From: Eutypella sp. D-1
Taxonomy: Eukaryota > Ascomycota > Sordariomycetes > Xylariales > Diatrypaceae
Direction: 5' to 3'
Assembly (NCBI GenBank): GCA_023313575.1
Contig: JAJTTP010000013.1
Span: forward strand, 868,001 to 932,000
Length of the DNA: 64,000 bases
The notes beneath the pieces are model-generated. The model made no database searches. It saw only the letters and a list, made by a program, of their open reading frames with translations, and had not been told where the DNA came from. Positions 47,985-58,058 of the stretch are shown one piece after another (within the stretch, counting starts at the first letter, position 1; each line of letters begins with the position of its first letter). Both the position numbers and the translations under genes were made by a program.

Positions 47985-48678
47985 TCAACTCTTGCTCTCT
48001 TCCTCTTTGAGTCTCTCGATGAGTTTCGTCCTCAGAAAGTCACTGAGACCTAGACTTTCGAGAAGTTAGCTAGTCTATTATATTGCAGGTTTTGAAAGAT
48101 GGAGGGAGGCCCTGCTCATGTGGAGAAACTCACATCCCCTCGTTCGTGACGATGCGATACGTGCCGCTAGGTTGGAAATCGCCGACGATTTCTCCCCGGG
48201 AGTCGACCTCTATGCTGCCGAGGATATCCTCGGGCCAGGCGATTCTGCCGAAGTCGGGCGGGTTCCTCAGGTCGCTGAGATGGACGTGTCCGCCAACACC
48301 AGCGCCGCCAGCGCCGCCCTGAGCGCTGGCACCGCCTGCCCCGCTACCGCCGGCGCCGCCTCCGCCTCCCAGACCGGCACCACTGCCCCCGGAACTCCTC
48401 GGCTTCCGCTGCTGAGGGAAGAAGGCGCCTCCAGAGCCGAGGGTGGCACCTCCAGGGCCGGCAAAAGCCTGGGCCTGAGCTTGCAATCCCGGATCCTGGG
48501 CCGCGTGCTTCGCAAGAACGTCACTCAGTAGAGACAGAAACTCATGGTTCTCAGTGAAGGACTGCGGGGTGGGGGGCACGGCGGTGGTAGTGCCGATGGC
48601 TAATCTATGGGAAGGCGGGTTGGTGTCCAGGTATGTGAGGAGGTGGTCGCCATTAATGGCGGCATTGGGGAAGACCTT
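47985..48678 (-). CDS. Conserved-looking fungal protein of unknown function, 5' exon unresolved
   Basis: Two exons are clear: 48678-48134 and 48054-47985. They are joined by an 80-nt intron (GTGAGT donor at 48133; acceptor CGAAAG, just upstream of a second AG that would give an immediate stop). The joined text NEG-ILGLSDFLRTKLIERLKEE reads naturally. The first visible exon opens right after a TATAG acceptor with KVFPNAAINGDHLLTYL and has a stop just upstream in frame, so at least one short 5' exon with the ATG must lie further up, within 48700-49045; I could not choose a donor. The protein (about 205 residues visible) has an N-terminal block ending in PPTPQSFTENHEFLSLL, a Gly/Ala-rich linker at about 85-125, and a conserved-looking C-terminal block (VHLSDLRNPPDFGRIAWPED, SGTYRIVTNEG). 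I recall similar proteins in other Sordariomycetes but know no function. Confidence 0.62.
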
Positions 48679-49431
48679 CTATAAGAGAGTGAAAGCTCGC
48701 TAGTGAGCAATTGTTTATAACATGCCTAATCCAATTTCATTTCTACGATGGGATTTACAAAACAAGGTAGGGGATCCGGGGATCACACTGACTATATAGG
48801 GGTTCGTACTCAATGTGGAAACGAATCGGCGTGGTAATGTGCCCCGTAATGTGCCTGAGCGTACCACCGATGAGGTGGCTCGAAGGCTTGTAGCTAATAA
48901 CATCACGTAAAATTTGATCTATGAGAATATTATGAACGATCAAATAATATCCGAGTTGTTGTTTTGACTGCTGTATAGGCTTAGTTGCGCTTGTAAAAGA
49001 AACCTCGAATGATGACACTGGGGAGAATTCCCGAGATCCCATTGTATTTACCTACTTAGGTAGGTCCCCATGACAATTTTCTTATCGATTGACGTAAGAG
49101 AATACTTCAGGTAATCAAGATGCCGCTAACGGCGGGGCTTAGCGTTAATCAACACCACTAAACTTAATTAGTAGGCCCTAATTGACGCTTTTAGCGCCTT
49201 TAACGCCCTAACGGGCCCCTTCCCCCCAGACGCCAAAACGTCGTAACCGCCAAAACCTCTTAACGCGTCCAAAAATGCCCTAAATGACATAAACGCGTCT
49301 CCATCCCTCTCTCTCCATGGATTCTACCTAAGTACCTACATAACGAAATATTCTACTCCTTTGAAGCCATTTTGACATTTTGACATTTTCCAGGCTTTCG
49401 TGTTCAATGTGGTATAGAATATTCAGCAAAA
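48679..49431. promoter_or_regulatory. Divergent region upstream of DPB2
   Basis: Contains the missing 5' exon of the minus-strand gene and the DPB2 promoter. At 49118-49300 there is an unusual TTAACGCC/GCGTTAA-rich segment with a GCCGCTAACGGC palindrome; it may be a repeat remnant. CCTACTTAGGTAGG lies near 49050 and CTAAGTACCTACA near 49327. Confidence 0.45.
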
Positions 49432-51942
49432 ATGCAGGTTAATAATAAACCCACGAAACCCTCCATATTCGCCCCCAAAATTCCAGCAGCCCGGCCTTCA
49501 GCTCCTCCCGCTTCTGATGCCATTCCCTCTTCATCCACTACGGCCTTTGGAACTCCAGCCCACACACCCAGGCCATTTGCTCCTCCCGTTACCAAGGCTA
49601 CCATATTACCTATTATCCTACCTCCCGCGACTCTACGTCCCTTAGCGTTCCGGACATTCACGAAAAAGCACAGCTTGACTCTCACTTCCTCCGCCCTACA
49701 GGAGCTGGCCACCTTTATCGGCCGTCATTGTGGTTCAGGATGGCGCGAGGAGGGTCTGGCAGAGAAGGTGTTAGAGGAGGTAGCCAAGAGTTGGAAGAAC
49801 CGCAATGGGGGTGTCATCGTGGACGGTTCCAGTAGTGAGCTGAAGGATATCCTTAAGACCTTAGAGGGTAACATGAGCGGAGGCCGCATAGTCACCGGCA
49901 GGGAATTAAGCCGTCAGAATAGCCTGGGCCTGGAAGTAGCGCAGGAGACTGACCATTCTAATACGCGGTTGGGTCTAAGACCAACATCACACCTTACGCG
50001 CGATGATAGCACGACTAGTTTTGGCATGTCGGGTCTCGGAGTGGAAGAGGACGAGACCGAGGACGATGGTCTGAACGACCCGCGCAAATGGATCAAGGTC
50101 ATAGATGCCTATGACCAGCCCCGTATGGTATACAACGTCGCCAAGAAACATTTCGAAAGGGACTCTTCTAAGCCATCCATCATGCCCCCAACATCGCACA
50201 AGACAGCACTCTTCAAAAATAGATATAACGTCATACACCAAAGGCTTCTCCGGAACGAGGCTTTCCAGAGCTCCGCAGTCGCCAATACCAAGGGGCCGCC
50301 AGTCTTAAAGCGCTCCTCTTCATCCACATTAACTGACCAGCACACCCACAAGATCACCCCAATAGCCAACCTACTAGGTCGCCATGGCAGCCACCACATG
50401 CTGCTCGGGCTGCTATCGATATTACCCACGGGAAACCTAGCGATTAGCGACCTGACGGGGACCATCTCGCTGGACCTGCGGCAAGCTGTCGCTATCCCTG
50501 AGGACTCGGCGTGGTTCACGCCGGGGATGATCGTGCTGGTGGACGGCGTGTACGAGGAAGACGAGGAGTCCACGGGCAAGGGACTAGGCGGGACCAGCGG
50601 TGTCGGCGGCATCATCGGGGGCCGCTTCCAGGGGTTCTTTGTCGGTCAGCCGCCGTGCGAAAAGCGCAAGGTCACCCTCGGCATCAGTGGCCCGGACGGC
50701 GGGCCGGACCATACCATAGGAGGTGGGTTCGGCTGGATCGACTTCCTGGGCGTGGGTAGCGAACGAGCCTCGGGCGCGCGGATGCGCAAGCTCGAACAGC
50801 GCATCCTCCATAGCCAGATACAATCACAGCAGAAACAGCAACAGACGGTCAACTCGGTCGCCCCCTCGCCGAGCCGCGGCCGCATCGTCATCATTGGAGA
50901 GCTGAACCTCGACGAGCCGCGGGCGCTAGCAGCGCTGCGCCGGATCCTGACAGAGTACAGCACGGAGCCCGAGGGGCGGAGTCCCATGGCCTTCGTGCTG
51001 GCGGGCAGCTTCGCGCGGCACGCCGTCATGGCCGGCGGGAGTGGCGGCGGCGGAGGTGGAGGCGGTAGCGGCAGTGGCGGGAGCGTGGAATACAAGGAGC
51101 ACTTCGACGCGCTGGCGTCGGTGCTCTCGGACTTCCCCGCGCTCCTGCGCTCCGCCGCCTTCGTCTTCGTCCCCGGCGACAATGACGGCTGGGCCTCGAC
51201 CTTCGGCGCCGGCGCCGCCGTCCCCCTGCCCCGCCGCCCCGTCCCGGACCTATTCACCAGCCGCGTCCGCAGGGCGTTCGCATCCGCCAACGCGGAGGCC
51301 GCCAAGGCCGGCGACGACGCCACCGGAAGCGGCAGTGGCAGCGTGGGCGGCGAGGCGATCTGGACCAGCAACCCCGCTCGCGTCTCGGTCTTCGGCCCCG
51401 CCCACGAAATCGTGCTTTTCAGGGACGACATGGCGGCACGCATGCGTCGGCACGCCGTGCGTCTGAAGGGGTCTTCCTCCGCAGGGGCCCAGGAAGGGGC
51501 AGAGGGGGACGAAGAGGAAGCGGCGGACGACGCTATGGACGTGGACGCGCACGACAACGACAACGACGACAGCGCAGCTTCCAAGCCCCCACCGCCCGGC
51601 ACGGCACCGGCGCTCCTCCCGCACGACGTGCGCACGGCGCGGCGCCTCGTCAAGACCGTGCTCGACCAGGGGTACCTGGCACCGTTCCGGGACGCGGTGA
51701 AGCCCGTGCTCTGGGACCGCGGCGCCGCCATGCACCTGTACCCGCTGCCGACGGCCGTGGCGCTCATCGACGCCACTGCGCCCCCCTTCTGCCTCACCTA
51801 CGAGGGCTGCCACGTCATGAACCCTGGCGCCGTCCTCGTCGCCGGCGCGGGCGCCGCGGGCGCCAGCAGGGGTGGTGGCGTCGGCCGGTGGGTCGAATAT
51901 GAACTAGGGAAGGGCGGCCGCGTAAGGGAGTGCCTGTTCTAG
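49432..51942 (+). CDS. dpb2: DNA polymerase epsilon subunit B (DPB2)
   Basis: Essential non-catalytic subunit of the leading-strand polymerase; it ties polymerase epsilon to the CMG helicase. Intronless, 836 residues. The order of parts matches the family: an N-terminal helical domain (FTKKHSLTLTSSALQELATF near 77-96, WREEGLAEKVLEEV near 103), FKNRYNVIHQRLLRN near 261, an OB-fold region (ITPIANLLGRHG near 308, FTPGMIVLVDGVYE near 362), and the inactive phosphodiesterase-like domain starting GRIVIIGELNLDEPRAL near 483 with PGDNDGW near 582 and HVMNPGAV near the end. Two low-complexity inserts stand out: a Gly/Ser run at about 533-553 and an acidic run at about 685-720. Metal-binding residues of active phosphatases are not retained, as usual for B subunits. 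Confidence 0.9.
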   Translation: MQVNNKPTKPSIFAPKIPAARPSAPPASDAIPSSSTTAFGTPAHTPRPFAPPVTKATILPIILPPATLRPLAFRTFTKKHSLTLTSSALQELATFIGRHCGSGWREEGLAEKVLEEVAKSWKNRNGGVIVDGSSSELKDILKTLEGNMSGGRIVTGRELSRQNSLGLEVAQETDHSNTRLGLRPTSHLTRDDSTTSFGMSGLGVEEDETEDDGLNDPRKWIKVIDAYDQPRMVYNVAKKHFERDSSKPSIMPPTSHKTALFKNRYNVIHQRLLRNEAFQSSAVANTKGPPVLKRSSSSTLTDQHTHKITPIANLLGRHGSHHMLLGLLSILPTGNLAISDLTGTISLDLRQAVAIPEDSAWFTPGMIVLVDGVYEEDEESTGKGLGGTSGVGGIIGGRFQGFFVGQPPCEKRKVTLGISGPDGGPDHTIGGGFGWIDFLGVGSERASGARMRKLEQRILHSQIQSQQKQQQTVNSVAPSPSRGRIVIIGELNLDEPRALAALRRILTEYSTEPEGRSPMAFVLAGSFARHAVMAGGSGGGGGGGGSGSGGSVEYKEHFDALASVLSDFPALLRSAAFVFVPGDNDGWASTFGAGAAVPLPRRPVPDLFTSRVRRAFASANAEAAKAGDDATGSGSGSVGGEAIWTSNPARVSVFGPAHEIVLFRDDMAARMRRHAVRLKGSSSAGAQEGAEGDEEEAADDAMDVDAHDNDNDDSAASKPPPPGTAPALLPHDVRTARRLVKTVLDQGYLAPFRDAVKPVLWDRGAAMHLYPLPTAVALIDATAPPFCLTYEGCHVMNPGAVLVAGAGAAGASRGGGVGRWVEYELGKGGRVRECLF

Positions 51943-52721
51943 GGTGTGACAAATCACTCGTCGAATAAAATGGCCTTGGTTTGGCTGGGTCGAAGGACAG
52001 CCAGACGCACCAGCTTATAGATGGCACACTAAGATATGCCAATAGCTACTACGAGTATATATCAATATGATTACGAAGCTCCCGTGAAAAGGGGTAGACA
52101 TGAACGTTATGAGCCAGCATCTGTCATTCTTTTTTTGCGGCCGGTGTCAGTTGATCACGGCTACCCATAATCTTAAGCCCTCGGGAAACAAAGAAAGGAG
52201 AAAATGACACGCTATCCTATTATGGCTTAACAGGCCTACGCCCAATTTTACCAGTCAAAAGCATGGCGTCGTCTTCTATGTCTAGCTAGACATCCGAAAA
52301 TGGATCATAGTAACTGCAATTTCCTCCGGCTTTGCAGTGTAGAGGTCGTCGGCCTATGTATGAATGTCTTAGAACAATTGCGGTATGGAAAGCACATACA
52401 TATTCGTTGGGATCACGGGACAAAGACTCTCACACAATACCCCTGTCTCTTCGAAAACAATGGCAGCCAGAAATGCTGCTGTCCTCTGAACAGCCCACGA
52501 TACACGTGACTGGTCTGAACCGCATGGATGAGTCGAATTCATACATCAATATGACGCCTTCCGGAGAGCTAGATGTGGTCTGCTATATGACTCCATCAGC
52601 AAGCAATTCACTTGAACCTATAACATCGACTACTACTACTCTTCAGATATAGTATTGGTCTACTAGGTTGGAAGTCTTCTCAACTTTCCTTCGACACCAA
52701 CGAGCCAGAAGTTAGCCCACG
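51943..52721. other. Intergenic between DPB2 and the F-box/ankyrin gene
   Basis: Tandem plus-strand genes flank this 0.78 kb. Two overlapping frames at 52300-52650 carry no recognisable motif; one ends directly before the next gene and is probably in its leader. Confidence 0.4.
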
Positions 52722-54638
52722 ATGACGACGAACACGAACAGCGCGACAGAGAGCACGGAGATGAAGCTCAACCTCGACATAATGTTCCAAATCATGTCCT
52801 ACCTGCCAAACAAGACCCGCTTGAATCTGGCGCTTTCGAACAAGGCGCTCTTCAACATCTTCTACCCAGCTCTCCTGCGAGAGAACCTGCGGAGTCTCAA
52901 CGGCGTCGGGATATATCGCAACCCGATGCTTATTCCGAACTGGGAAGAATTATATCCCGATGCGAAAGTTAATGAGAACTGGAGAAAGGCTGGAGACGAA
53001 GGATGGGCCAAGGGCTTTCGCCAGTTCGACGCGAGCGCCATTGGCCATGCCATCGCGCAGAAGAATCCGTCCTTACTCGCAACTATCATCGACCACTGCG
53101 GTGAGGAGTTCGATAATATACGCGTACTATACCCAGCCGCATACGGCGATGGTGACCCCTATGGGCCAACCTATAATCTCTGTGACGGGTGGTTCCCCAA
53201 TACCCATGACGAAGAGATTTGGCAACCATTCGAGACTCGAAAGAAGATCAGCGATATAGACTTTACTAACGACTTCCTATCGGCACTTCTGGGCAGTTGC
53301 GTTTCGCACTCGTCCGCTAAGTGCCTTCAGCTGCTCGCCGACCGCGTCGAGGGCTTTCGCCATCGCGTGATTTACATGTACGAGCCGCTTTACCGAGAGG
53401 CGCTTATGGACGGCGCGGGCGAGGAGAATCTCGAAACGCTGCGGGTCCTCGCTGCGCTTGGCGCCTGCACGGGCCGGCTCGCACGCTACAACGACTCGTT
53501 CTCGTACCCGTTCGCTTATGTGTGCTCGGCGTCCGCGGTCCGGGTGCTTCTCGAGTCGGGGAACTACACGCCCTTCCGGGACATGACGTCTCGAACGGCG
53601 CTACACACCATGGTTGACCAGTTATGTACGTCCACGCGCCTTATCGAGGCGCTAGTCGAGGGCGGCACGCCCATCGATGCCGTCGCTCTCGGCCACGAGC
53701 GTCCAACCTACCCCGCCCACCACGCCGTAGTGCGCATGAAGACAGCGCTCACGCTCGCAGCTGGCGCGCTGAACGTCAAGGCCGTCAGGTGCCTCCTCCG
53801 TCTCGGTGCCGACCCCGGTGGCTACTCCTCACCAGAGCTACAGCGTAGGATCAGCCCGTCTGCCTGTCATGCAGCAGTCGCCGCATTCTCCGAGGATAGA
53901 GACGTAGAGATCACGGGCATAACACCTCTCTACGCCGCTGTCGACCAGCAAGTCAAATCCACCCTCACATGTCCTTTCGATTGGATACACCGGCTCGACG
54001 AGATCCTAGATCCGAACAATGCTCGATTTTACACTAATAACAGGATACCCCTGAAGGAGCCGGAGAAATTCAACTGGGATCTCTTAGACATGGAGGAAGA
54101 CGACGCGACAGCACCGGACGCCCCACGGCAGAAGAGGGCCGAGTTCCACTGTCGGGTCTGCTGTTGCACGTGGATTCCACAATACGTCAAATACGGCTCA
54201 GCGGAGCCGTGGTTCGAAGGTATTCAGTCTTTTGGCGAGAGGCTGCTCGTACTCGTGGGACTACTCTTCGAGGGAGGGGCCGGGGCGTACGTTAACAGGA
54301 GAGAGGAGAGCGCGCGCATCCCCCTTTGCTCCCCGTTCAAGCGATTCAGGAAGCTCATGAACCAGATCTTCAGATTCATCCACCTCCATCTCCAACGCCT
54401 CGAGAACGAAAGCCCGCACACCTTGGGCCCAGGAGTCACGCTCATGGTTCGGGGAAGATTCGGGCGTACGCTGTCGACAGAGGGATGGGAGTATGTCAAG
54501 GGCCGCGAATGGTCCAAGTACCTCGAGCCATTGGGTAAGGTGTACGACCTGTTCGTGGAGAACGGGGGCCGGTTCGAGCATGACGTGCCTCTGCAGCGCG
54601 GTGGTATCGAAGCCATGGTCGCGCTGTCTAATTCTTAG
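52722..54638 (+). CDS. F-box protein with ankyrin-like repeats, 638 residues
   Basis: Intronless. Residues about 14-60 (MKLNLDIMFQIMSYLPNKTR with LALSNKALFNIFYP) form a good F-box. Beyond residue 100 there are ankyrin-like units: AIGHAIAQKNPSLLATIIDH, SSAKCLQLLADRV, ENLETLRVLAALGA, SRTALHTMVDQL, and KTALTLAAGALNVKAVRCLL with LRLGADP near 345-370. A Cys cluster (FHCRVCCCTW) lies near residue 475. The C-terminal third has no recognisable domain. F-box plus ankyrin suggests an SCF adaptor with an ankyrin substrate surface, one of many such fungal genes; the target is unknown. A second F-box gene lies at 30.8 kb, with no sequence likeness that I can see beyond the motif. Confidence 0.75.
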   Translation: MTTNTNSATESTEMKLNLDIMFQIMSYLPNKTRLNLALSNKALFNIFYPALLRENLRSLNGVGIYRNPMLIPNWEELYPDAKVNENWRKAGDEGWAKGFRQFDASAIGHAIAQKNPSLLATIIDHCGEEFDNIRVLYPAAYGDGDPYGPTYNLCDGWFPNTHDEEIWQPFETRKKISDIDFTNDFLSALLGSCVSHSSAKCLQLLADRVEGFRHRVIYMYEPLYREALMDGAGEENLETLRVLAALGACTGRLARYNDSFSYPFAYVCSASAVRVLLESGNYTPFRDMTSRTALHTMVDQLCTSTRLIEALVEGGTPIDAVALGHERPTYPAHHAVVRMKTALTLAAGALNVKAVRCLLRLGADPGGYSSPELQRRISPSACHAAVAAFSEDRDVEITGITPLYAAVDQQVKSTLTCPFDWIHRLDEILDPNNARFYTNNRIPLKEPEKFNWDLLDMEEDDATAPDAPRQKRAEFHCRVCCCTWIPQYVKYGSAEPWFEGIQSFGERLLVLVGLLFEGGAGAYVNRREESARIPLCSPFKRFRKLMNQIFRFIHLHLQRLENESPHTLGPGVTLMVRGRFGRTLSTEGWEYVKGREWSKYLEPLGKVYDLFVENGGRFEHDVPLQRGGIEAMVALSNS

Positions 54639-57600
54639 ATGACGACCGCTCATCCCCCCCTCACCCCCCAACCTTAGGGATTTCACCCACCAAGCGTAGG
54701 TATTTGCGAAACTTGGTAATAATGTAGCTAATATGTACGCATCGAGAACCAAATTCTTTTTTCTCCGACCAAATATTGACTCCCCCTATCTTTAATCGCC
54801 TTGTGCAACATATGTAATCTATGATCCACTTCAAACGTGACTAGTGATGTTCCGCTTAACCAAATGTACATCTGCGTCGGTTCCCTGACATCGAAATGGG
54901 GACCGGAACTCAGGGACAACGAGAGACGGCAGGTGACCAAGTAGGAGACTCTCTCTATATTCGACGTCTATAGAGCACATCAAGTTGGAGGAGCAACACC
55001 TTCCCCGGAGAAAGTGACACAGCTGCGAGTGATTTTCTAGCAATAGTACACTGCACGGTTGCCCTACCGTGCCGTTGCTGTCTCTGTCTTTCGGCTTCAT
55101 GTCAGCTACACACGCTGGGATCTCGACTGGCGAGGCACTACCTGGAGATAATGGCGAATAGAAAGGGGCCATGACGATGATGATGGCACAATCAACCTAG
55201 TCAACCAACAGAGGCAACCGACACCATCTTAGGAAGGGGCAGCTCTAAGAAATCCATCCAGAATGTTACTGAGGTTCTTATTTCTTTCTCCTTCACAACT
55301 CCTCGGGAAAGGATAGGGGTGCTCCGTAGATACCAAGGTGGGTTCGGCTAGATGATACGGAACCCATACGAGGGAACAAAGGGATGTGTCGAAGTCCGTC
55401 TTTGTGTAAGCAAATAGGTGAGTAGAGACTGTGTCGATACCGCGAAAGATCACCACAACCCCTGCGGATAGCGCATCTTGAAAAAGGTTACACACATATG
55501 CGCGCACACTTATCGAAATCACCAACACACGCGCTGCGGAGCGATGGTCGTATATTACTTTACATACCTTGATGTATATATGCGCGTCCGCCGAGTAGCA
55601 CAACTTAGCTGTAACGAGGGGATCTTTATGCAAGGGGTAAACCCGGGAGGGGTAGTGGATTAATAGAGGGGGGTAGTAGGACAAGGGGTGGCGAGGGGAA
55701 CAGATGTCTATGTATGACCGGGATTAGGTGTTGTGAGAGGATGAAGAAATAGAAAGGGATGAAAATGAAAGAAATAAAGGGTGGGTTGGCAAGTGATATT
55801 TGGGAAGAAAAGATCCTGAATATCCCTTTGTCTATGCCCGACTGCTTGGTTGTCGAATCTTAATACCAATTAAGGAGGGCTCAACCCAGCAGCAGCAGCA
55901 AGACCCATCCTACGTTTAGAAGAACTAAGTCAACACTCGATCGATTAGAATATAGTTGCACCCCTGCCTCTACATGATATGTATGATACTTTATAGAATT
56001 GAGACGAGAACCCTTAAGAGATCTGTTCCGCATATCCTCCACTCAATCCATGAAAGGAATCTCAAGGCCCCAGGATATTGCCTATCCCATCTCCCTAGGC
56101 CCATAGACCCAGGCGTATACCGCGCTCGACCGGATCACGGGTAACACGAGCATATGTATAACGAGATTATCCATCTAGATTTCATTTCCAGCCGAAGAGG
56201 GAAGTTAGCTATCTATAAACGCCTAGACATATAGGTAGACATATGGGGGCTAGACCGTCCACCGGAACAGATAACTACGTAGATAGCTAGATAGCCAGGG
56301 GTAAATAGACCAACTCAGCAACCCCTCGGCGTTTATCTTTTTTTTTTTTTTTTTGACATCGGCATCAGCGTCACCCAGGCATCTCAAAGCCAGCACCTTA
56401 TGATCGTAGAAGAAGCCCCCGCCAGCCAGGGGGCAAAAGCAACATCATCACACCTTCTCCCTTCGCACATCGGCTCAAGAATCTCAAACCACACCAGACT
56501 GACTGGACCAGGCATGTCCCGTCGCGAAGGTCTCTCCTCTCTCTCTCTCCCGCATTATTCTATCTCTTTCCTCCTTTCTCCTCTCAGTAGCCCCCCCCCT
56601 GGAAACGGCCCCAAGTAGGGGAAAAGAAACGAAAATATGTGTTCTATAGCTGAGCTAGTATAAGAAGGGGAATCAAGTAACCAGCCGCATAAGCCAGCCG
56701 CGTAAGTGAAGTAAAGACCCGCGAGCCGGAGGGAATCGATCCAATCCATCAATCAATTCACAGTACTCGTAAGATCAAGTAAATAAAATGAAGCGAAGTT
56801 ATAACGGAACCCCCTTCCCGGCTTGGGGAGGATGCGGTGCAAAGATGAAAGGAAAAAAAAAGAACAAAAATTGTAAAGGGACAAGGGTCCAGGTGTCTAT
56901 GAGGACACCCCCTCGCCTCGCCTCTCCTCTCCAGCGTTACGAAAGCAAGGGGAGGTCCGCGGGGTTAAAGTAAGTAAGTAAAAGCATAACGTAAGTAGGC
57001 GGGTAGGCGAGGCGTTTATAACATAAGTAAGGTCGGAAAAACAGTAATAGGCAGGAGCTCGGCTAAGTAGGCTAAGGAGTAAGTAGGTAAGTAAGTAGGC
57101 AAAGAGGCAAGGCAAGGCTAGAAACAGGCGGGGCAGGTAAAAAGAAAGGAGGCGGCACTGGGTGAATAGGCGGAGGTGAGGGGGGGGAGGGGAGCGGAAG
57201 AGATCAAGCAAGCAATCGCGGTTCCTCATATGCATTTGCATTGTTTGTTATATAAGAACACAACATCCGCTAACCCTCCCTCTCCCTCTCAGCCCCATAA
57301 GGCAACAGCAGCAGAAGAAACCTCGAACGAAGGATGCGACAGGGGCAGGGGTACGGACTCGTCTACAAGCAAGCATGCATGCATAGGTAATTCACATCAC
57401 ATGCAAAAAGGCTAGGCTAGGCTGCATTTCCCTCGTTCGTCCGTCCGTCCGTCCGTCCGTTCGTCTGTTCGTCTGTTCGTGCGTTAGTGCGTTCAAAAAA
57501 CATGACAAGGCAGCAAGGCAGAAGTAGATGAAAAGATAAAAAGATCAAATATCAAAGATATAGATAGATAGGTAGGTACGGTACGATACGGTACGATATG

Positions 57601-58058
57601 GTTTGGTATGGTTTGGTATGGTATGGTAGGTTTGGGTAAAGTAGGTAGTACCTGAACGAAACGAACATAGATATAAAATAAAAAGAAGAATTTCCGACGA
57701 TATGATAAGCAAGATATAAAAAAATAGATATAGTAAAAAAAGAGCCCAAACATATACGCTCGCCTGCCTGCCTGCCTGCCATTGCCATTGCCAGCCAGCC
57801 TGTCTCTGCCTGCCCGTATCTTGCCTGCCTGCCTTGCTTGCTTGCCAGCCAAGCTTTGCCTGCCTGCCTATCCGCCCAAAACTCTCTTGCCTTGCCTTGC
57901 CTTTGCCTTGTTTCCGCCAAGCCCGCAAGAGAGAGAGAGAGTAAAAGGTGAAATAAAAAGATATAAAAATAAGATAAAAAGTAGTACTTCCGACCCATAA
58001 ATTTCCTCATCATGACCCATGACCTGTTGAATAAAGCTCTTCTTTTTTTTTCAACACC
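54639..58058. other. Convergent gene-poor stretch rich in simple sequence
   Basis: 3.4 kb between the ends of the F-box/ankyrin gene and OPY2. Open frames are all low-complexity. A T17 tract lies at 56338-56354, and many short tandem repeats at 56.9-57.95 kb are listed separately. No gene or RNA could be supported. Confidence 0.5.
56960..57945. repeat. Cluster of short tandem repeats
   Basis: AAGTAAGTAGG-type units at about 56963-57105; CCGT/TCTGTTCG units at 57433-57480; ACGGTACGAT and TATGGTTTGG units at about 57575-57632; GCCT tetramers at 57762-57780, with more GCCT/CTTG units to 57870; CTTGC units near 57885-57905; a GA run near 57928-57941. At least six different motifs within 1 kb is unusual. 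Confidence 0.75.

Noticed and set aside
50646..51813. 383- and 187-codon minus-strand ORFs opposite DPB2
   Set aside because: Composition matches antisense of a GC-rich gene; DPB2 itself is convincing.
52300..52652. Two overlapping ORFs before the F-box/ankyrin gene
   Set aside because: No motif and no plausible splice joining them to the next gene; probably leader sequence.
57493..58013. Overlapping 119-153-codon minus-strand ORFs in the microsatellite cluster
   Set aside because: They translate simple repeats in all frames, so openness is a composition effect.
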